The position numbers were made by a program, and so were the translations under genes. The notes under the pieces were generated by a model. The model was given only the letters and a program-made list of their open reading frames with translations. It was not told where the DNA came from and made no database searches. This document shows positions 56,001 through 64,000 of a stretch of DNA of 64,000 bases, in pieces. Source of the DNA: Trochalopteron elliotii (lineage: Eukaryota > Chordata > Aves > Passeriformes > Leiothrichidae); assembly GCA_024734555.1 (NCBI GenBank), contig JANPWX010000126.1, positions 1,393,959-1,457,958 of the forward strand. Reading direction: 5' to 3'. Numbering within the stretch: position 1 is the first letter of the stretch; each line of letters starts with the position of its first letter.

Positions 56001-58309
56001 GGGGACTTACTTGACTGGAACTTCCTTGACTGCCCTCCTACAGCTGAATTGAACAAGTAATTCCTCACCTCCTTCCCCCACTTAGCCTGAAAGAATTGCA
56101 CTTTTGAGGCAGGCAGCTGGTTGTACTTTGAAGTGCTGCTTATCCACTTTCTGTCTACACTCCAAGCAGCAATACAGAACAGTAACAGCTACTAACACAC
56201 ACCTGCTCACCACCTGTGAGGGTGCTGAGAAGCTGTGGATGCCCCATCCCTGGAAGTGTTCAAGGCCAGGTTGGATGGGTCTCTGAGCAACCTGGGCTAG
56301 TGGACAGTGTCCCTGTCCATGACAGAGGTTGGCACCAGAAGATCTTTAAGGTCCCTTCCCACCCAAATAATTTATGAACTATGTAAACAAGTGCCTTCTC
56401 TAAGTGCAGTAACCAAACCTACCTGAGCCTCCAAAAAGCTGACAGCAAGCAGCCTGCACATCCCTAGTCATGCACTCATTGCCCTTACAAAGAGAAGTGC
56501 AATCTTTAAAGAAACAAGGGCACAGAGAAACCAATGTACAGCTGATGAGTTCTAACACTGAAGTAGCCTTAATTGTGTCTCCTGCTTAAAAATCAATATT
56601 GTTGAAAGTCAGGCTCTGTGAGAACACTACTTTCAATTAATATCAAGGTAAAATGCTTTTTTCTTTCAGAACAGCTTCTATATGCACATTTTTTTTAATG
56701 GGTCATACTGTATTTTGAGTAAATTCCAGCTATCATGTCCTTACGGCTCTTGATTGTTCATCACTGTAAGAAGCTCCTTCACCAAATCTTCTTTGGTAAG
56801 GTCTTCACTCCTCTTGACCACTTCTGTGAAAAGCTGCTTCCCATATTGAAGCTTCTTCCATGGTGTATCCAACAAAGAGTTACTCAATCCATATATTCCT
56901 ACACACACACGCACACACAAAAAAGGCCAATTTAATTGCAAAGTGCATTCTGGTGATTTCAGTTGTCATTACAGATTTAAAAAATTTAATGAAGTGTAAG
57001 TGATTCCCCAGCTAATCTTTACCTGCAGGTGTGCCATAAACACAGAAGCTCCATTACTGAACAGGAGAATACAGCAGGCTCCCATCTTATGCTGGGCTGT
57101 GTTTTAGTACTCCCCTGGGCTAATGCTCAGTACTTGGTTTCAGTTGTACTCTAGTCCATATCTACAGCAGTTAGTTTAAATTTCTGGTTTGCTAAATTAT
57201 GAAAGCACAACAGAATTTTGTAATTTCTGCAATCTAGTCTTGTCCAGTTTAGTCATATTAATCATAAGTTATCTTCGCCTCTGATTTTACTTTTGAAAGA
57301 CACTGCAAAGCAAGACCTTTCTCTTTAGAGGCACCCTCTCACCACAATCCAGACAAGAGAGATTCCCAAACATCCTCTTTTCCTAAAGGCAGCCACATAC
57401 ACAGGAGTCTGTTGCCTGAGCACAGAGACCAGAACCACCTTTGGTACAGTCTGCAGATACCCAGAATTTGTGACTCAAGTTTCTCATTACAACATGGCAA
57501 GATTTTAAATTAAAAAAAAAAAAAAAGTCTGTATTAAAACCTGTTTTATGTTTGTAGCTGTACAAAATCTGACAGTTGTTTCCAAGAATTTATGCTGTAA
57601 TTGCTACAACATCAATTTACCTACCGGCAGCCACATTTTGACCATTAACCTAAGCTGGCAAAGTAAAGCTCTGCCATCAACTGTTACCAACCAGCTACAC
57701 TGCTCAGAGCCTTCCATGTGTCCTGGCTCCATTTAAACTGCCTTTGTGATGATGAATTCTAGAGCGTTGTTCTCTGTAGTGAGCTAGCAAAGAACTAGAT
57801 TTGAAATATTTTAAAATCAATCCTCCTGATAAGGACAGATTTTATTTTTCTTTTTTAACTCTGTCCCTAGGGGAGCACAGTCATACTGTGACCTTCAAAC
57901 TGCTGGGTAAGGGGAGTTAAGAGTCAAAGCCCTTGAAAACTCCATTTCTCAAGACACACTTCTGTCCTTCTCCCATAGTTACCTAAGCAGTATTCCACTA
58001 ATTGCACTGCAGGTGGGTGCACTACCATGGATAGAAACTTTTAATGAACTATTGATTCTTTCCTGAAAGTTATTAACAAAAACTTAAATGAATTCAAGGA
58101 CATTTAATAATATTTTCTTTTACAGAATGCAAAGAAAAAGTCCGTCAGCAAAGACAATGCTTAAGTAGCTAAATTACTAGAACAATACACAGCTACATAA
58201 GAAAAAGTAATATTCAGACTCTTCTGAAGAAAACCTACCAGCATTTAGGAAAACAGGTTCTGGGTCTCCTTTGTTTCCATAGTAGCAAATTACATCTCCT
58301 TTGGTGGTA
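53065..58309 (-). CDS. TANGO2: TANGO2, NRDE-family protein, last four coding exons (5' part outside)
   Basis: Transport and Golgi organisation protein 2 homologue, whose loss in people causes metabolic crises; its biochemical role is unsettled. Minus-strand exons: 58309-58239, 56898-56745, 55040-54936 and 53185-53065 (stop 53067-53065), all in phase, giving 149 residues, a little over half of the 276-aa human protein. Recognisable stretches in order: [80 protein letters not shown] and [14 protein letters not shown], ending YEFKLHS. The N-terminal NRDE motif exons are not in the window. DGCR8 lies downstream on the same strand, as in the mammalian locus. Confidence 0.96.
53186..54935 (-). other. 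TANGO2: TANGO2 intron before last coding exon
   Basis: 1.75 kb, AT-rich, splitting an Arg codon (AG|G). No other feature recognised. Confidence 0.85.
55041..56744 (-). other. TANGO2: TANGO2 intron with CR1 insertion
   Basis: 1.7 kb intron splitting the Pro codon of NNQEPQLPD. It contains the CR1 fragment at 56211-56384. Confidence 0.85.
56211..56384 (+). mobile_element. CR1 LINE 3'-end fragment
   Basis: Reads GGATGCCCCATCCCTGGAAG, then TTCAAGGCCAGGTTGGATGG, then GATCTTTAAGGTCCCTTCC, ending with a degenerate ATTTATGAACTATG. This is the typical 3' end of an avian CR1 in forward orientation, antisense to TANGO2. It is 5'-truncated and non-coding. Confidence 0.93.
56899..58238 (-). other. TANGO2: TANGO2 intron with CA repeat at its 3' end
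   Basis: 1.3 kb intron. A CA/GT microsatellite (56901-56918) lies immediately beside the acceptor and forms part of its pyrimidine tract on the minus strand (GTGTGTGTAG). Confidence 0.85.
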
Positions 58310-61300
58310 CTGAAAAATATAAATACAAATTTCTCCTTGAAAAGCCATCAGCTTCTATATTTGATTATGCTTTAATTTCATGCAATCTTTGAGCACAGTA
58401 AGATGCTTCTCCCACTGTTACTCCTATGATACCAGACATTGATGAGTTTTATTACTTTCCTCCTCTCAAAACACTGTTATTAGCTGCACCACTATCAAGA
58501 AGTACCATTATCATTTTTAAACATAACAGCAATAAAATTCAGTAAAACCCCATAACTTCTGCATGGAAGTAGCAGGCTTAATGACAAAAACCTGGTTTTG
58601 ATTAACTGGAGATTTAGTTGCCTGGGAGAAGGGAGCATGTGAAAACAAAGGAACTGTCCATCACAGCAAGAACCCTTTTCCCCATCACCTCTTTTGAATC
58701 CTTCCTGCATTCTAAGCCACTGACTGCTGTGGGCCACTGATGGCAGAAGGGCATTTTATGCCCACTTCCAGCAATGCTGCAGGGCATAGTTGGGTCCTTT
58801 GGGCATTTCTTGCCTGTTTTCAGATCACTACAGTCACTGAATCTCTGATTGTGGGCACTGGCTGCAGCACTTGCTCTCTCTTGTGCACAGAGGGCAGGGA
58901 GGGTCTTGCACAAGGTTCAGAGACAGCTTCCAAGACTGCAAACAACTCTTATTTGACAGAGATGGTATCAGCATATCCAAACAGCAAGGAATTAAATAGG
59001 CACACTCATACTGACAACACAAACACCAAACCAACTGATAAGGGGAAAAAAATAGAAAGAAAGTCATCAATAAACCTTGTGTGTCCTGTGGGGAATGGAT
59101 TGCCATTAGATGGCTCACTCTCAGCATCCCTCAATCAGCTGACATGGAATAGTGATTCCTCAGATCACTTCCAGTTGGTGGGGCTTTGTTTTTTATTTAA
59201 ATTTGGCAGAATACAGCAATGAGATCTAATTCTGTATTTCCCCCAGTGATTTACTTGCTCATGGTTACCATCAAACACATTTTGACCATAGTTCAGTTTT
59301 TAATTTGTCTCCCAAGTTCCAGCTCCTCAGACAGCAGATAAACTTTTAAATTGAAAAAAACCCCAAAAAACCAAAACAAACAGAGAGCCAAACACAAAAC
59401 TTGCAGTTAAGATTGAATTTGGATTAAGTAGCATAAAACATAATACAGGAGAGAAGCCATTTCCAACTCCTCATTTTTTTCCTAAGATAAAAAGGAGTAT
59501 CTCTGTGCTGATGCAAATCAGAGTATATAGAATGCAATCTCATTAATGATGTACTGGAACTTAAATTGCTCTGCATAACTTAGCATCCGCTACTCAAACC
59601 TTAATAACAAGCAAAACAGTCTTGATTTAGCTGTTTATAGTCTTCTTGAAAAGCCATTATGAAAGACATTCTACAGTGTCCTCTGCAAGACAGCCAAATG
59701 AAGAAGGAAATATTAATTAATTACAGAAGTCAGAAGATTCAAGTAGAGGAATACAAAAAAAAAAACCTACATAAAGCAAAAATAGAACTGCCTTTCTCCG
59801 TGCACTACTCTTCCTCCTCCCAAACCCATAAGAGCTTTCTGATACCACACAGAAAGATGATCAAGTTTTTCAGCATAGGCAGAAAACAGCAATTATAGCA
59901 GGCATATTGTATAGTCTATTTTTATAGCTAAATATCATGTAAGAACTCAGTTACTCAATTCACAGTTTATCGACTCTTAAAAGAAATGTGTAATTTTTCT
60001 GAACTTTCCTCTAGTGGCTCAAAAGACATTTTCCTCATCTTTTTCTTCTCATCCTTAAGATCCTTGTTCAGATTTATTTATGCTGATGTCAAGACTTACT
60101 GACCAGCTGAACTCTCCACAGACAACAGCCCACCTTAGGTTTTTTTAGTTAAGACATCAGAAATGACACAAACTATTGTATTGGTGCATTAACTACTCTC
60201 TTCTCAAATCCCTGCTGCAGAAGGTCTGTGAAGAGAAAAGATCAGAGCAATTGTTATAACCTGAAGTCTCACAAGACAGTGTTAGATGGAAAGGTGGACA
60301 AATGGCCCAAGGAAGGCCTGGAACACACTGTAAGACAAGGCCTGTCATAGATGAGACTACATGGTGAGTAAGCTGGCACTGCTGACTTCCTTCAGAAAGG
60401 CTTTTTACATGAAACAATATAATCCTCTAGCATGTCTTCCAAGATTTCTGTCACTGACAAATTCAGTAACAAGATCCCCTGGAGTTTATCAAGAGGACTG
60501 GAAATACATACAAACTGCAGGGTCACTAATTCAAGACATTCTGTGTTTTATGGCATGCACACTCCCCCAGATGAGTGTTTTCACTTACCTCCACTGCAGC
60601 ACTGCTGCTGCCTTCTGTCAAAGGAAGACTAAAGCCTCCCAAGAGACTTCTGAAATGGGGATACTTTCAAAATTTAGTTCACTGTGCCAGTCAGCTACTC
60701 TTTCTTTTAACATTTGGCTCTGCCTATTCCCTTCCTACTGTTTACAGGTACTCAGTACTGAACATCAAAGCAGAAGCCAAGATGAAAAAAATCACTGTAA
60801 GCTTGATCACAGCAATAGCCTCAAAACCCTGGCCCATAGTCAAGATTCTCTTCCCTCCCAGCCTTACAAGTATAAATACCAATTTCACTGCAGAAGAAAT
60901 AAAGGCTTAATTAAAGTGCTGACAATAGGACCCAACAGACATATTTTTAAATCCCAGCCATAGCTGACAGCAGAAAGGAACTAAAATTATGCTCCCAGAT
61001 ACATCATTCTGTCAAAAAATGTAAGCAATAATAAATGTTCTAGGAAATATTCTACGCAGCACAAATCTCAGTAGCAATAGAAGCTTCACAGCAACATGAA
61101 ACCCATACAGAGTTTGCCACAATCACTTCTTAATGCTGATGAAACATAAGCAATGTCCTTCTGCACTCCTGCCCTGCTTCAGCTTCAAGGTGGCTCCAAG
61201 TGATACCCAACAAAAACTCAGAATGAAAGAAAAAGGAAAAAAGTAGTGAGGCAGTAAAGTTGCACAGAGTGTGGTTATCACCAAGTGATCACTCCCCTGG

Positions 61301-64000
61301 GCACTGAGCTCTACTCTGCTACAGACAAGGACATTGGATTGTTTTATGAATAATCTGTGCATGTATTTTTTCAGCAAGGACAAAAGATGAAACTGGCAGC
61401 AACACTGCAACACTGAAATGCTGTACAACACTGAAATGCTGTACAGTAGTTTACAATAAATAGTATGGTTCACAGATTCATTTTCTTTTCTTCATTGTTC
61501 ATGAGCTAATCAGATAACTCTGTTCTGAAGCTAAAAATAAAAAAAGCAAACACCAAACCACCAACTATAAAGCCCAAACATGTACCACCTACCATCAAAT
61601 AAAATGGTGAAAAGAATTCTGCTGGATACTCACAGCATACAAAGTCTGCCTTAAAACACTACTCTGATTTTGTTCTCAGTGTCTAAACACTTCTATGGCA
61701 TTGTCTGAATATTTTGGGCCAGGCAGAAGCTGACACTAGAGGAAAGAGATAAAAGAAAGCATTTTTCTTTCTTTTGACATTGAACTGTCCATCCATCCAC
61801 TGTAAATGACCAAAGATCTATGCAGAAATACCTCATTTTCATGAGGGAGCCACAAGAAGCAAGACAGATGTACTCTGCAAAAGGTGATACTGGATTAGGA
61901 CAGTGCACGAGAAGAAAAGGAAGGAAATGAGCTTACAGAGCAATCCCAGGGACTTGACCATCCATGTTTTTTTCACACCAGCACTCTGACCCTATCTCAC
62001 TGAAAATCCAGTCTCTGGAGAGCCATCAAATCCTTCCACCCAGCCAGGTCATGGTAACCATGCTAAGCAAGATCCTGCAGGTGATGGTATAGTTCACTAC
62101 ATTCTCCCTGCAGGGATTGAAAACTGGCTGTGACAGGGGAGAGCAGAAAAGCTCACCCAAAAGGCATTTTTCTGCAATCCCCTCCAGCTGACTTGTTTGT
62201 AAGGACAATTTGTCTATTCATCATGGAGGAAGTGATTCACTCCTGTTACACAGGGATCTTATTGCACATAAACTCTGTGGGCTCTAACTGACAGCCTGTC
62301 AGAGACTCTGCACTTGCTGGGTGGGTGACAAGAAGCTGCCAATTTGTCCTTCAGGGCACTCTGTATGACACACTTGGCAGTAAGGAACACAAGTAAGTGA
62401 GATGCTGCCACAAGAGCCCTGACACAAGTTTGAGATACCCAGGAAAGCCTAAGTAGGTGTAGCAGGAGATTTGTTGGACATAAACACAGGATTCCCCCAG
62501 GCAGAAAAGATGTCCTGATCATCAACAAAAGCAGTTCACTGCCTTCAGTATTATCACAAATGGAGAAAGCAGGAAAACCCCTTTGAATATCAAGCAGATA
62601 TTTACTAAGAGAGCAGTCCAGCCTCTGATAACCTTGTTCCTTTCTAATCAGACCTGCAGACAGTCAAAATGAGAGGAGTGGCAATGCTGCCTTCCTGGAA
62701 GCCAATTTTGCAGCTGCACAAGATTCCAAACAGACACTGTTTGCCACATGCTATAATTCAACATAAAAGTATGTTTAGCATAATTGAATAAATATTCATG
62801 ACTCTCATACTCAGCAGGTACACCCAAGATGATAAACTGAAAAATCAGAAAAATAAAAGTACTAAGTAATTTTCTTAAAACAAGAAATCAATAGGGTTTA
62901 AAGTGACATAAAGAGATGCCACAGAGTAAATAGATTATTACACTAAAAGTGTCAAAACCCATGCATGTTAAAGATAAGAGTCACACCAAGCTGTGGAAAT
63001 AAACAATGAGATTTTGCAGTCTGTATAGTTGTTTCCAGCTCCCCTTCTTGTATTTCTGCACCTGTCATTTAGCATACTGTCACCCTAATCACACAGAGAG
63101 AAGATAAAATTTCTTTTTCTGAAATGTCTACCTGAAGATTCAAACATTGTAAATCTCTCTAAACGTGCTGCTTACACTCAGCAGGATCATGTGCTCAGGT
63201 ACACCCCTTTCTACCAGTGCTTCATTTACACTTTCAATCTGAGTTTCCCCTCCATTTCACACACTCTAACAGAGCCAATCACTATTTGTTACACAATGGA
63301 AAAACATGTTAAGAATAGTCCTCAATCTTCGTTTTGAACAGTAACATGGCCCAACAAAATAGCATCAGCTACAATAACATTTTCTATTTACACAGGGAAG
63401 TAGCTCCCATTCATATACCACATTTCTCTTTGCAGTAATTCTAATTTCCTAAAATTACAAGTTTACAAATCTTATTGAAATTGCTGTGCATCATTAGCTT
63501 GCCAAGAATCTCATTTCATCAGAGTATCCAAGGCTAAGGACATGTCAAAATGGAGAAGTTAATCAACACACACAGCTTTCAGAGTGATACTCAACAAGGA
63601 ATTATGACCTGTATCACCACGGAAAGACTGTTCAATTGAGCATACAACTCTCTATCAGCCCAGCATGGAGGAACAAACAAACAAAACCAGCACAGGAATG
63701 ATTGCCTTAAATAACATCAATCAACTACTTTAATATTGTCATACCAGCAGCCATTATGACTATTCTATTTACCTATATTAAAATGAAGAAACTGAAACTT
63801 ACTGCTTGCTAGATCACACCTTGAATATGATCTTTGCTTGAAAACATCTATTTCTGCTGCCTTTCAGTTAAACATAGTCTTCCAATTTATGCAACCTAGC
63901 ACACAGCTGCATACAGCAGAAAGGTCAGAAAGTCAAATCCTCTGACCACAATAAAAATTAGTTTAGGCAACTGAAAAATTTTGGAAAGTCTCTGGCGAGA
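58310..64000 (-). other. TANGO2: TANGO2 upstream intron (runs off the window)
   Basis: 5.7 kb in which I find no preceding TANGO2 exon (expected to end with an LIAADL-like segment), no miRNA hairpin and no other gene. It contains an 18-base tandem duplication at 61409-61444. Confidence 0.65.
61409..61444. repeat. 18-base perfect tandem duplication
   Basis: AACACTGAAATGCTGTAC occurs twice, back to back. Confidence 0.95.

Noticed and set aside
59787..59800. Possible miR-185 (resident in the mammalian TANGO2 locus)
   Set aside because: The minus strand shares 14 bases with miR-185-5p, but the seed end differs, and the sequence where the 3p arm should be does not pair. It is probably chance; true mir-185 would be expected further upstream, outside the window.

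Overview
The window is vertebrate nuclear DNA, almost certainly from a bird. The genes are split by GT-AG introns, the promoters are CpG-rich, repeats are sparse, and the only recognisable interspersed repeats are two short fragments of the sauropsid LINE CR1. The gene order is that of the human 22q11.2 (DiGeorge) block, read in reverse: ZDHHC8 (-), RANBP1 (-), TRMT2A (+), DGCR8 (-), TANGO2 (-). I assigned all five genes by reading exon translations and checking that intron phases join in frame. Species cannot be fixed from the sequence alone.

Layout. Bases 1-475 hold the first coding exon of ZDHHC8 and the start of its intron 1, with a GC-rich promoter up to about 1.07 kb. A gene-free stretch follows to about 8.9 kb. 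RANBP1 coding exons 2-6 run from 15342 down to 9190. Its short first exon is not visible and probably lies in the N gap at 16906-17298. That gap sits in a CpG island shared head-to-head with TRMT2A, which has 11 coding exons at 17757-24274 and is complete (639 aa). TRMT2A converges on DGCR8, whose 13 coding exons at 39010-29255 are complete (775 aa). The DGCR8 promoter CpG island at about 44.4-45.45 kb also contains an N gap (44700-45089). The stretch 45.5-50.3 kb has no recognisable gene. The last four coding exons of TANGO2 lie at 58309-53065, and the window ends inside an upstream TANGO2 intron.

Functionally, three of the five genes act on RNA or on nuclear transport: DGCR8 (RNA-binding half of Microprocessor), TRMT2A (tRNA U54 methyltransferase) and RANBP1 (Ran-GTP cofactor). 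ZDHHC8 is a palmitoyltransferase. TANGO2 is an NRDE-family protein linked to Golgi/mitochondrial metabolism.

The most interesting signal is in DGCR8 exon 2. Two pri-miRNA-like hairpins are preserved there, one in the 5' UTR (mir-3618) and one inside the coding sequence (mir-1306). In mammals these are the hairpins by which Drosha-DGCR8 cleaves DGCR8's own mRNA. Their near-identity here implies that the feedback loop is conserved in this lineage. I found no sign of an unknown multi-gene system; the locus is a conserved vertebrate block.
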